Assembly (NCBI GenBank): GCA_037179515.1
Contig: JAXCGZ010009456.1
Location: 113,501-177,500 of the forward strand
Direction of reading: 5' to 3'
Source of the DNA: Halocaridina rubra
Lineage: Eukaryota > Arthropoda > Malacostraca > Decapoda > Atyidae
DNA length: 64,000 nucleotides
A program made the translations under genes and the position numbers. Shown piece by piece: positions 1 through 36,192 of the stretch. The notes beneath the pieces are model-generated. The model had not been told where the DNA came from, made no database searches, and saw only the letters and a program-made list of their open reading frames with translations. Within the stretch, counting starts at the first letter, position 1; every line of letters starts with the position of its first letter.

Positions 1-297
1 CAACTTACCAGTGAGAGGAGGCAGGCATTTACCCCTAATGGGATGCGCGGATCACATATAACCATTACCGACCCTTAGAACATTATATAACTCCTTAAGT
101 TGTTCGATTAGGTTAGACATTATCCCTGTCTAAGCTAACTTAACAATGTACTTGGTAATTGAATGTTATTGTAATGCTTCTGCCCAGATATATTCATCTG
201 TTTAAGAGAGGTATTTGTGAAATAATAATGATAATTATAATAATTATTATTATTTTAGCATTATTAACTTACATTTCACTACACTTTTTCTTTACAG

Positions 298-382
298 GAT
301 GCCACTCAGTGATGAAGATGGAAGTAAAATAAAGCATAAATATGTGAATAGAAGTTTACAAAAACTTTTTTCCCTTCTTTAA
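298..382 (+). CDS. possible terminal exon of an upstream gene
   Basis: A strong 3' splice site (pyrimidine-rich tract ending TTTCTTTACAG at 297) is followed by a short open frame that ends at TAA 380-382. Read in the frame starting with ATG at 299 it gives a 27-residue basic peptide beginning MPLSDEDGSK and ending QKLFSLL. It could be the last coding exon of a plus-strand gene whose body lies left of the window. I do not recognise the peptide, and short frames like this arise by chance, so this is a weak call. Confidence 0.25.
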
Positions 383-1024
383 CGTATCTGTAAATTATTT
401 GCGATTTTATGTAAGTTTTTATTATATATGTATATGGACAATACGTTAATCATGATTTTATATTTTATATACTCCAAAAGCCACATAAGCAGTTTTGCCC
501 AAATAATAAGTCACCAGGTAGAGTAATTCATTGCTCTGTTATCGTATATTAATGATAATTTCGAACTTATATTATTCATATAGCCAAAATACAAGCATTT
601 TTTATTTCAATCAATTTTTTATATCTTCATTTTTCTCTCATAAAGGTATTTTCATTCAGATTTGCATCACCTGCAGTCTATAACATATATGATTTTCGAA
701 TTCATACAATTATTTTTAAGTATGATTTTTCCTAATTTCTTCGCGATCGGCAGCGAAAAAAACTCATTCATTTATATTTGTATTTTGTTCTCTAGCGTTG
801 ACCTCTGATTGTAATACGATTTAACCTTTTAAATATGACCCGAGGTTAGCTTATGTTAAATGACGTGATGATATGTAAAATGTCTCCTTCTTGCCTTGTT
901 CTATACATGTTATCTTGCGTATTATGATTCTTTTACTAGTCGAGCCATGTCACTGAATATGACCTGTCATTGTTGTTTAGTATTAATTAATTCATGATTG
1001 TTATTTATTTGTTAGTTCTTCACA
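383..1024. other. AT-rich 5' flank of the sulfotransferase gene
   Basis: No open frame or repeat family is recognised here. Just before the start codon at 1025 the sequence TTATTTGTTAG (ending about 1014) looks like a 3' splice site, so the 5' UTR may be spliced and the promoter may lie further left. No convincing TATA box or initiator can be chosen by eye. Confidence 0.3.
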
Positions 1025-9670
<8,646 letters not shown>

Positions 9671-12238
9671 GTAGAAAATCCAAACCTGTCACATCATTTG
9701 GTTGATACTAATGGATAAAACTATTAGCAAATTCTTAATGAATTTACAGTTATGCTACTTGTTCTACTTGAAAATAGTTTTGAAATCAATTGAGCTTTGA
9801 CTTCTGTGCTGAAATGTATTGAATTTAAAAGTGGTTTTGAGTCACTGAATGTGACCGTGTCTTAGTATAAGGAGTTTTTAGAAAAAACAGATTATAGAGT
9901 ATTTTCCTCACGTTCTGTTCCACATGAGTTCGGGAAAGTGGGAGCGTACCTTATTTTATGGACATTTAGACTGCGCCATCTTGATTATGTAATTGAAACT
10001 GCATAAAAAATCATCTTGTTCATAAAACAGATAATCAAAATAATATTCAGATACCTCATACATTGCAAAAAAATATGCCAATAACAGAGAAAGGAGACAG
10101 TCTGGTTTCTCCAATAGTAAATCATACTTCACCATGCAGATTGACGTCAAATAATAATGGTTTTAAGTTTTGCTTGACATTATTATATAAATAAATGCAT
10201 AAAGCCATATGTATGAAATCAAATAATCAAAATTATGTTTAAATAACAATTGCACCTGATATAGAATGTAGAAATAATCTTCCATGCACCAGTACGGAAA
10301 TATACCTCAGTTTGCTTTTTCGTTGCCATATTCTACGTTATTCAATTTGTAATATGATCTAAATGCACTGTTTTAATTTAACAGAGATGAATCAATATCA
10401 ACAATCTAACTTATGCCAAAGATTGCATCAGTCTCTGTGCACAGTCATTAATTAAGAAAATATCATTTGAATATTACTTGAACTGAAGACAGTAATATAT
10501 AAAAAAGAGCTAATATGACACGCAGCATTTGTTAACCCTACCTCAAATTTTTTTTCTTTGCTATTTCCAATGAATATCACATTTTAAAGAATTGACCATA
10601 AGTACATTATCAGTGTTCTAGGTTAGGGAAAAAGTCGTGTAAAATCTTTTGCACAGTCAAGGGATATCAATAAAAATATCAGATAACTCTTGCTTATCAT
10701 ATAACATTAATTGAAAACCAGAATATCTATATCCTATTTTTTTCTGTTGCCACTTCACAGAATGAAATAGATAAAATGGCACTGTGCATATTGACATGAT
10801 GCTCTTTACTAAGCCAAAAATCTGCATTAAAACTTGCATAGTCAACGGATAATCAAAATAATACTGAGAGAGCAAATTTACCTTTTATATGTAATGGAAA
10901 TATTGATAATCTCATATTTATATTGCCAATTTCATCGCATATCATAAAAAGAAAGTAAACTTTTCCTACTAGTATTGATATTAAGGATCACTGTAAAACT
11001 TTGTATGTATTAGAAATTTTCAGTTCCCTGTGATAGCCATTGATTTAATTAAAATATTTAAAGTAAATACTGTATACTAATGAAAACATAGCTTACAATA
11101 AATTTGTGACAGATTATAGTTCATTTGGTTCTTTCTCATTATTAATGTCTTATGCCCCTAAATATGTAATGCATGTCTGTATTCATTATAGCACTCAATC
11201 ATACTTTGTCTTCATGTGTTTTATGACTTTCGTGTTCTAAAAATCAAATTTTATTGAACAGTTGCACTTTCTTATATTATGTAAATATCAAAATCTCTCT
11301 GAGGGCACTGTGAAGCTGAAGAATTATGTATTGTACATAGTATTGCATTTTGTTAAAATCGGTATGAAATTTCCATATAGAAATAATTATGATACAGTCC
11401 CTAGTGTATAGATTCATCATAAAAAATATAATTAAGATAACTCTGCCATGCATTGTTCAATGTATGCAACGAATGAATAAATAAAATGTTTTAGAGAATT
11501 TATGATTTTTGCAAAACGTAGCACCTCTAGTAATAATTCTTGTGTTGTAAGTTTTGTGTAATTTATATTTTATGAGTTCCCTTTACAAAGTCATCTATGT
11601 TTACTCCCAGATTTGGTGTGTATTATCATTATATAACCACTGAGTACCATGATTTTATATGAAAGAATAATTATATCTCTTTCAAATTGTATAACTACTC
11701 TCGTAATTGTGAGTTGGAAGAGAATGTCTTTAAATTATTTTTTTTGTCAGTTGGTATCATATATCAACAGAATTGTGTACTTCCGCCTCTGAAATTAAGT
11801 GCTGTATGATTTTTAGGTTTTCTTATTTTTGCAAGTTTGCGGGTGACTAGAGAGATTGTATGTATTTCGACAGAATTCTAATATAATCATTTCATAAGAG
11901 TAGACTGACAATTAGCAGTGAAGAGAATTTCTTATTCTTCCTAGATGCAGGTTTTTTTTGTCCTCGGTTGGCAGAAATGCTTGGCCATTGCTATGTAAAC
12001 TTGTTTGACTTTAATACTTCAAATGAGGGGAAAGAGTTCTACAGCAATTGTAGGTGATGTACAGCTGATGGAATTCACAACCTTTCTTCTTAGCATTCCT
12101 TTAATCTCAAATGAATCACCAAAATCCCTGGATATGAGGGGATTAGATTATGTGATTGTGTAGATTTATATTTTTGGAAAGAAAAACATTAAATGTATGC
12201 ATGCGTCATGATATAATTTCTTTTTATTTTATTTTCAG
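9671..12238. other. 3' UTR of form A and intron to form B
   Basis: This AT-rich sequence has no recognisable coding frame. AATAAA signals at 10190-10195 and 11476-11485 could end form A transcripts. The remainder would be intron if exon 7 splices to 12239. Confidence 0.4.
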
Positions 12239-12340
12239 ACCTAGAAATAATTTGGAGAAATCAGGTTCCGAGGTCATGGGTGATAAAGGAGATACAGAAT
12301 TGTACCAACTAAAACAAGAAAGAGAGAGCAGATTGAAAAA
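12239..12340 (+). CDS. alternative sulfotransferase exon 8b (form B)
   Basis: The acceptor TTTATTTTCAG is strong, and the single base A completes the Arg codon left open by exon 7, giving MNTIR-PRNNLEKSG. The charged segment ends at a GTTAGT donor in phase 2. It could instead belong to an unrelated gene, but the phase and strand fit exon 7. Confidence 0.5.
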
Positions 12341-12465
12341 GTTAGTAGTGCATATGTCAGGTGTATATTAAGTCTATATGAACATAAATAGTGGAATAGG
12401 ATATTTGTATGCCTTCTTTTACTATCATCATTATTTCTAATGCTACTTTATCATAATATCAACAG

Positions 12466-12667
12466 ATTTGCCAACACGAAACTAGGTGATGTAATAAGCT
12501 CTATGTTTATGAGAATGATGATGGGCCTTCGAAAGGATCCAATACAGGAATGGTTCCAAGAACCAGCATCTGTCAGCCTTAGTCATCACGATCTGCATGT
12601 GGTAGCAATGGAGTTTGCTGAAGCACCTCTGTTGATGGATGATTTCAGAGGTGATGGTGTTATTTAG
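12466..12667 (+). CDS. alternative sulfotransferase exon 9b (form B end)
   Basis: After acceptor TATCAACAG the frame continues from exon 8b (LKK-FANTKLGDVISSMF) and ends at TAG 12665-12667. It is Met-rich and acidic at the end (EAPLLMDDFRGDGVI). Exons 1-7 plus 8b and 9b total 1890 nt, exactly 629 aa plus stop. I do not recognise the segment as a known domain. Confidence 0.5.
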
Positions 12668-13689
12668 ATGAAGAACATCAAGGAAATACTGGTTAGTATA
12701 ATACTGCTAGTTATACACTTTAATCTTCGTTTGTGCCATTGGTTTAAAATGGGTCTCATGTGAAAACGGATATGTGTATTTGCTTTTATAAAGATGATTA
12801 CTTTAGTTAATATTTTACCCATTCATGGGTGTTGCGTACCACCTACATTTTTACTTTTTTTTTTTTTAAGAGGGAGAGAAAAAATTAAAAAACTTGACAG
12901 TATATACGTACGAAGCTCATGGTTTTGTGGCATAATTTTGTTCATAAGTAATTCACCCCACCCTAGGACATGGTAACATTTCCAGAGGCTTAAGGCAAAT
13001 TTTCTTTTTATTTACTAAATATCTGTTCGTTGGCACAGACTGTTGAGCTGACTAAGCAATTGCTTAATCGCAGCTGCAACAGACATTTAGTATACTAACA
13101 AGTAGTTTATACGTAGAGTGCTCTAATTATACAGAAATAACTGTTTTGTTGTCACCTGTTTCTTATCCATAGTTTGACTTGCTTTGTTATCTGTCAGATG
13201 ATCTTGCAAAATATGGATAGGAGAGAAATAAGAATAATTTGTCTTTGGAATTCTTTACTTAAGAAAATGTATCCTCCAAGGAAGAGAAATGTATAGGAAG
13301 GGTGAATTTTGTATATCTGTCTTGTGTCTTTTATGTGAGTTTTACAAATTTGAATTTTTATGTGTACAAGCTCACATTTCGTGGATTTAAGTTTTACTAT
13401 AAACCCTCACACTAGGCTTTGTTTCTAATTTACGTTTCTATGTTCTTGTGATGAATCAAAACATCACCTATAGCCTGGTTGCCTTGCCTTGCTTACGTTG
13501 AGAGGGAATCTAGAATTCTGTCTTCTTCCCTCCAGCATAAAGCCTCATTCCAGGGAAGCTATCATGGTGGACGCTAATCAGTATGGGAGGTCATCATCAA
13601 ACACTGTGCATCCTCATCCAATCTATTTGCTGTTTTATGGCAAGGAAGTAAACAGGGAGGAAGGAAATGACAAGCTTTCTCTTCCCTAT

Positions 13690-13965
13690 CCCTTTTGTGA
13701 ACATAGAGAATGCAGGTGCGGAATTCCTTCTCTCTCACCAACTGGGATAACACATAGCAAATGCAGGTGTGGAATTAATTCTCTCTTACCAACTGGGATA
13801 ACACATAGGGAATACAGGCACGGAATTCTCTCTCTTTCACCAGCTGGGAAACACACACAAAATGCAGGTGTGGAATTTTCTCCCTCACAAAACTGGAGTA
13901 AAGCATGTAGAGTACAGGAGCAGAATTCTTTATCCCTCGCCAACAGCGATAACTTCTGGAGTTCC
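13690..13965. repeat. 51-bp minisatellite, five units
   Basis: Units begin near 13711, 13762, 13813, 13863 and 13913 (the TGCAGG/TACAGG landmark), a period of 50-51 bp. Each unit has TGCAGGTGCGGAATTC, a CT-rich part and ACTGGGATAACACATAG. Because 51 is a multiple of three the block stays open in one frame, but the peptide shows no sign of being a real protein. Confidence 0.8.
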
Positions 13966-15812
13966 TACAACTGATTTGACTGTAATTTTTATTAGAATAT
14001 TACAAACTTCAATAGCATATTAAAAGCTTCCTTATTTGCAAATTGAGATTGCATATTTAGCATATTTTAACACGAAAATTCAGAATTACATAGTCAACAC
14101 ATCTAATACCGTATTTGAACACGGAAAGCATTTCCTGATTATATTTTTAAAATGTCGGAGTTAGAAATCTAAAACATTGATATGTCGTAGTTTCATATGA
14201 TGTACTTTCTATCTTAAATATATATTAAATACCTAATATGGAAACAGTTTTTCTTGAACTAAGGATATAGCTTTATAATTTCAGGAACTAAAAACGTACA
14301 CCATAGGTAATCTCTCTGATTTACCGATTTTAACTTAAAAAATTATGGGTTTCATATGAACTATATACATATACATTTTCCTTAAAATGTTTCCAAAATG
14401 CACACAATATATTAATATGAATATTATATCTTTATGTATTTTATCATCTATTTTTATACATTTAATAAAATTTATTTTCTACAGGGAAGACTTTTATTGA
14501 ACTTTAGTTTTTTATATAGCTAAAAATATATATGTAGATTAGTGTCTAATATTTGCAGTCAATATTGGAACATAATGTGAAGTGGAGGTATTTCAAGTAG
14601 CTATTAGAGAGGAACAATGCCATGGTATATGGAGGAATGCTCCAACTTATGTAGCATCAACTTGCGTAGGAGGGACAAAAATCGTTATGTATAAATTTGG
14701 TATGCAGACTGTAGGACGGTGAGTGTGAACATTTTAGCTCATGGCAGCTGCATGCCATCCGTTTGTTTGATTAACTGGTTCACACCTGGTTTCTAGTGTG
14801 TTTCCAAGTAGTCATTCATCTTTCTGTTACCTTTTTCCATAGCACGTGATGTAATATGTTTTTGTGACTGCAGTAGCTTCCATTGCTTGAAAATGGCAAC
14901 AAACATTCTGCTTGCAAATGGCATGTGATCAACATAGATACAAAGATAAAGAATAACAATCAATATGGAGGACGCTAACCGATCTCTGCCACTGACCAGG
15001 AAGTTGGGTACAAAACAGGACACCTACAGTCAAAAAGATGACACTACAGTGCAATATCAATAAAAAGACTGAATAATTTTATTTTCATTCAACGACTGAT
15101 TTACTAATTGATTTTTGCAAGAAATTGTAAAACATTTTAAGGAGAACGGCGTTCTCTTCAAAAGTCTATTAACATAGGACACACTCAGTCGTCCTACAAA
15201 TCTCTGTTACATCTCGCTGGATATCTAGGTGGAGTACAGTACCTTTTCCCCAACACTCTATTGTTACTGGATTTGTTTAGAGTACAAATACAGAATGATT
15301 TATTTTTTACTGCAAGATTATTTCTAATACAGTACTGTATTATAATATTTTTTTTATTCCCTATGGAGGTTTTTGTGTATTTTGGTTGGTGTTCTAGTGA
15401 AACTTTAAGTTTTAAAGCACTGGATAGCAAAGCCTTGTCAATGAATCCAAATTCTTTTGTCGCTTAGAAAGATTGATGGTATCGATGGTTCCTATTGACA
15501 CAAATCCGACAATTTTCCTTTGGTATGGATCACCCTATTTCATTGCATGACCTTGGTCTCACAGGTATATGAATATTGCAGAACATTCCAGACCATACCT
15601 AACTGAATGTCTTGTGGTCTTCAGTTCTAGTGTCTGATTATTGGCCAAACTGTCCAGTAAACTGAAAACACTGACCACGGGGAATAATAAACCCACCCGC
15701 CTTAAATTTCTCTAATTCTATTAATGACTGAAGCTCCTTTAGTGTTTGGAAGCTATAAACAAAGAATTATCTCGATCAAGTGTATCTGCTATTACATATA
15801 CTAAAAAGATTA

Positions 15813-15965
<153 letters not shown>

Positions 15966-16110
15966 GTCTAGGTTGACATATGATTTGGCAATCCATCCTA
16001 CTTACGTAAGTCGAGGTCCTCCTGTATACCGTTCAACATTACATATATATGAGACTGTCTAAAAGTTACTCTTGCAGAGGAGAGGAAACGATGTGCTTCC
16101 CTGGAATCCG

Positions 16111-24254
<8,144 letters not shown>

Positions 24255-24276
24255 TCTGAGACATAGAATATCGATG

Positions 24277-25179
24277 CTAAAAAAAAAAAAAAAAAAAACT
24301 TATTCACACCTAGAGAGAAATGTCTTGATGTTAGAATGTCTAAATACGAAATTTATTTTTTCATTGACTGAATAATTATGTCACTTAATAGTAATATACT
24401 GTATTCACTTCGATAACATCTGGTAGTCTTACAACAAATAAAACTGATGTATCAAATGGTGTATGCATATGTGCGGAAAATACACTGGGGTAGTTTTATA
24501 ACATTCTTTATACTGCTTTGTATAATTTCGTCAAAAACGCACTAGTCACACAATACAGAGTTATACTAGTATGATTCACTATAAAATTTAATTTTACTTG
24601 ACTTTGCATACAAATTTCTCTTTAATTAGTAGCGACGAAGTTGGAAAGCAGGTACAAAGTGCGTTTCACACTGTAATCATAGTCCCCATACAATGACACT
24701 GAACACAATATGTATTCACATTGATTTCTTTTTCTTTTACAAAGTAAATTGTGATCCTATTCTTTTGTAGGTGGATGTGGAGCGAAGCGAAATATTTTGA
24801 CTAGATGATGTTCGTTCAAGAGTGAACTTTTAATATATCGTCAAAATATATATATAATTTTTTAGTAACCTAAGGTACCGAAAGGTCAAACAATCGTGGC
24901 ATATGTCTCATGATATAGCTATTGGACATCATCGCTTGTTAGACACGTCCACTTTTCTCTCTAAACTAGTTTTCATATATGGAGTCTCTTTGCTAGTCTT
25001 CACAGCATCACCTGTGCAGCCAGACTAAGCAAAAGATCGAGTTATAACTTACAACAGTGCAAGTCGTGAGACCGACCCATTTACTAAACTTGAGTTTTAG
25101 TGGTAGACTTAAGATAAACTTCAGGTTTGGGATTAGTGTGAGCTGAACAGTGTATGCTGAAATACACGTTCATACACAG

Positions 25180-25256
<77 letters not shown>

Positions 25257-28200
25257 AAAAATAAACATTTTGAAAGTATTGTTCGGAATGGAATTTCCTT
25301 GAGGGAATTTACCAGCATTCATTTTGGTAACCCTGCTCATAGAGTTTAGCCTTAAGAATGTTTGTGAATCCTTTTAGTTTATTCTCCTTTTGTTTACATA
25401 GTGAAGCTTGAGAGCCACCGCACTTGAAACATTCAGTCTCCTGCAGTCAAGATGAGCCAAGTTTTGATTGCTCCTGGCACTGTAGAGATGCTTTTCAATA
25501 ATAATAATAATAAAACAAAAATAGTAATTAAGAACATTAGTTTTCTAGGTCATATTCATTCTGTACACATCAAATATTTTAGGAAATATATAATTTTCAA
25601 CTCCAGACTGAGATGGGCGCAATTGTAAAAATTACCTTTTTTAATGTTTATTATTATTATTATTACTACTACTACTACTACTACAAGCCCTTGTGGTATT
25701 TTTGCATGTAGCCATAAGTAGCGAATGAAAGGGATAGGGAAGAAGCAAGCCCAGCCTTCCTGATTTTTTTAACTTGCCACAAACTGATGTTAAGAAATAC
25801 AGAATCCCTGCAACGTTGGTTCTTTTGTTAAATTTTTGCTAACCTCCTCTAATCATAATGACATGGTGTCATTTTTGTAAAATAAGAAAATAAATATTGA
25901 GATGAATATTATTATTCCAGCAATGCAAAACAGCTATTTCTTGTCCTCAGAATATGAGTAAAGTCCTCTGAATATGAGTGGGTTTAGAAATATTCCCTTC
26001 TTAATTTTTTCTTTTGGAATTCAGTAGCATTTTTCAGTTCCATTAAATGCAAATGGTTATAATGCACTTATTTTGTATGAAGAGCATAGACATTCTTCTC
26101 CATTGGAAAACTTAGACATTTGACAGTGCAATTTGCCTGCTTGCTAGGTTGGATCCAATGACCTCTGTATCTGAAGCCATGTCTTCAGTCAATTTAACAA
26201 ATAGCCATATCCTCACCTCTTTCACTTACCATTTTCTGCCCAGTGCTGGAGCAAGGCTTTAAGGTCTACTTATCTCTTTGTATTAAGGTCTATTTATCTT
26301 TTATTCATTATTTTTTTACTTATGCAATAAGATGGATAAAGAGTAGTACAGAGAATGTAATATATGTTATATGGACTAGGACTTGTGAAAATGGAAAAGT
26401 AACAATACTATTTTTTATTTGGCAAAACAAGAAATTAGTGTAATGGATAATGAATAGCCTGGATGAGTAAAGCATGGCATTATGCGAAAATGACAATAAA
26501 ACTCGATAGTGGGTGTAAGTTAGATATAAAAATTTTGAAAGGATTTTGAATTTGAATGATTTAAAGACAGGGATTTGGGCATGTAGCTTTTGAAACAATA
26601 GCAGAAAATTAGTTAGTACAGTAACTAGAAATAAATATAAAGTGAATTTCTTGTAGATATGAGAGTAGAGAAGGTATTCATATTTTGAACACTCACAGAA
26701 TTATAAATTTATTTGAAAGCATATAAAAAAGGACAAAAACGGTGCTAACTTCCCTGTATTATTGATGAAAGTGTGAAATGTTTCTCATTTGCTTTTTATG
26801 AAAAAAAATATGCTTAGACATAAATAAAAAGAATTTTATCAAAAGAAACGCTCATGAGGTAACATGAAATATAAAGAACGAGACTGATTTCAGAAATAAA
26901 CATTAATGAAGTTTGATGATGTGAGAAAAAAGTTGTTTGCAAAAGTGAGTATTCTGCAAAAGTAGCTATGTTAAACTGAAATGTTGGAGTTGAGAGACGT
27001 ATTGAAGGCATCATTTGAGAAAGGCCCTTCATGAACCCAACATGCACTTCCCTTGGAAACATCCATGTTGAAGCAATACCTAAAAGTTTAGCCAGAGCAG
27101 TTTTTTTTTTTTTTTGTAGCAGTTCTCACTGAGAGAGACTTTGTTATGAATAGAAATACCAAAATATCGTAGACTGCTCTTCTCTTGAATAAAGGCAGTA
27201 CAGGTTGACTAGGGAGTCTTGATATAGAATGCCTTGTGCCTTTCAAGAGAATTGACTCTTAGGATAGGAGGAATACCATACCTTCTTCAAAAACTTCTGA
27301 CTTGGAGTAACAGGAGTGATGAGAAGCATTTTGAGGGTATTGTTTGTACCTTTTGAGCTAGGACTGGATTTTCCCATGCCACATTGCAGATTTCTCTTCT
27401 CCAAGGTACTGGAAACAATGCTTGTGTGATTAAAGTGTCTAAAACCTTCAAAACCTGGCAGAAGAAATCTTATTGATCATCTTACAGCAAATCCATTCAG
27501 TCTTTAATTAATTTACTGCTACTGCACTTTGGTCTGATGTGCAAGACATACTGGCCCAGTTTCCGAATTTTTGATGCGGCAGAAAATTACATCTGAAACT
27601 TCAGAACCAGTTCCCAATCTTTCTTAAATGATACCTGATCTAGTAACCATGCTGACTGGAGACGGCTTTGGTGAGGCAAACAATCTACGGAGACTTTGTT
27701 GACGCTTTTGATATATCCTGATATTATGATTCTCCTCTTCCTCAGTGATATGTTAAATGCATGTACCCATATTCTGTGGCTCACGATCTCGAAGTGCCCC
27801 CTCTACATATGCAGTGAACTACAGTTATGTTTTCGTAGTGGAGCTAGATAAGGGAATTCCTCATTACTTTCACGTTTCCATGGCGATGTTGCCTCTATCA
27901 AATTCTTTACATTGATATAGCACTGATCTAGATGTGCTAATCAATTTCCATCTCTTTCTTGGCCATTAGGCAAGTGAAATCATAGTTTAGAGAGGGCAAA
28001 GCTGACATAGAGGAACTTCTCTTTGGAGTACTTGCTACAGTCCAGTTTTTCAGTAAATAGCATGGCTACTTTCTTGGCTTAGTTCTTTGTTCGGCGATTG
28101 AATTAGAAACTTTCTCATTTCCTTAAAAATGGTTCTCTTAATGGTGTAAACTATGGATGTGCATTGGAGTTTCCCCATTACCTATACAATTTCTCACTAG

Positions 28201-29318
28201 GAGATTCTTGGCTTCTTTTGTAGGCATTTTACATCATTTAAAATATTTTGGAGGATTATTGTTATGATGTAAAGGCCCCTTTTCTTCTCATTGGTTCACC
28301 ATCCATGCACAATTAAAGAGCCAGTTATTAGGGTTCTGGTTGGAATTTACCTATTAGAAATCCCTCACATGTACATTTTTCACTGGAGGAAATTACAAAG
28401 AGGGAATTTTCAGTCCCCACCCTTTACCTCCTGGAGAAGGAAAGAGAAGAATGTGGAGAAAGCATGAACTCTTGGAGGCAGAGGACCCTCAACTCCATAT
28501 TTGGATAGAACTCCCTATCTCTCATTCATAATTCAGTTTTATCTGACATAACCAAAATCTGTTCTTAAAATACACTTACATAGTAGACACATATCATTGG
28601 CCTCAAGGGATTTTCATGACTGATTATGAGGTAGTACATAAACAAATGATGACTAATATCAGTTTAGTGAAATGCACAGAATAATACAGACCAACATAGA
28701 GAGGCAATAAAGTTTGACTTGGAATGGATGCTACTCAATGACAGCATATACATGATACAATCAAATGATCTTATCCTCACCTTTTCTGGGCCTGAAAGAG
28801 AGTTGCTCTAAGAAACTGCCACAATGTCATGGATACATTCATTAAAAATAAAACACCTATGCTTGAAAAATATTACTTTATCCTCATGAAGAAAACATGT
28901 TACTATTAACCTGATTCAAGAAAGGATGGTAAGGAAATGATGTAGAAAAAAATTATACTTATTTTCGTGTGAGAATGAAACATCTGTTGAACACCACTCT
29001 CAATTCTTGACTACCTAAAATATAAAAAAAAAATTCTTCAACCTACACATTACTTTCTGTAAAGAGTTATCAAGTCATATGCAGCATCAGGTATAATGAC
29101 CTTACATTATCATAATAGGTTTTAATGTGAATTTCCATCACAAATAGTACAACATGACACCTTTCAATTGGCATAAAGATATATTCCTTCATCACTTTGT
29201 GAATTTGCTTCACTTGTAGCGAAATAACTTGTCATTGTTGCCTTACAAATAAATCTTCAAAGATATAAAAGAATGAACTTGATAACAATAGTTAGACAGA
29301 TGGCAAGTTTAAACTTTT
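24277..29318. other. intergenic region, lectin 5' side to HSDL1-like 3' side
   Basis: The lectin promoter should lie in the right-hand neighbourhood of 24.3 kb, but no core element is obvious. The stretch holds a (TC)n block at 25181-25252, short trinucleotide runs and otherwise unique AT-rich sequence. Short open frames exist (for example minus strand 27784-27587, basic, with HAFNISLRKRRIII) but I recognise none and cannot support them as genes. Moderately GC-richer sequence at 27.1-28.5 kb may be an old repeat. Confidence 0.35.
25181..25252. repeat. (TC)n microsatellite
   Basis: About 70 bp, upstream of the lectin gene. Confidence 0.97.

Positions 29319-36192
<6,874 letters not shown>

Noticed and set aside
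13489..13974. A 161-codon gene on the plus strand
   Set aside because: It is explained by a five-unit 51-bp minisatellite, with no homology or splice support.
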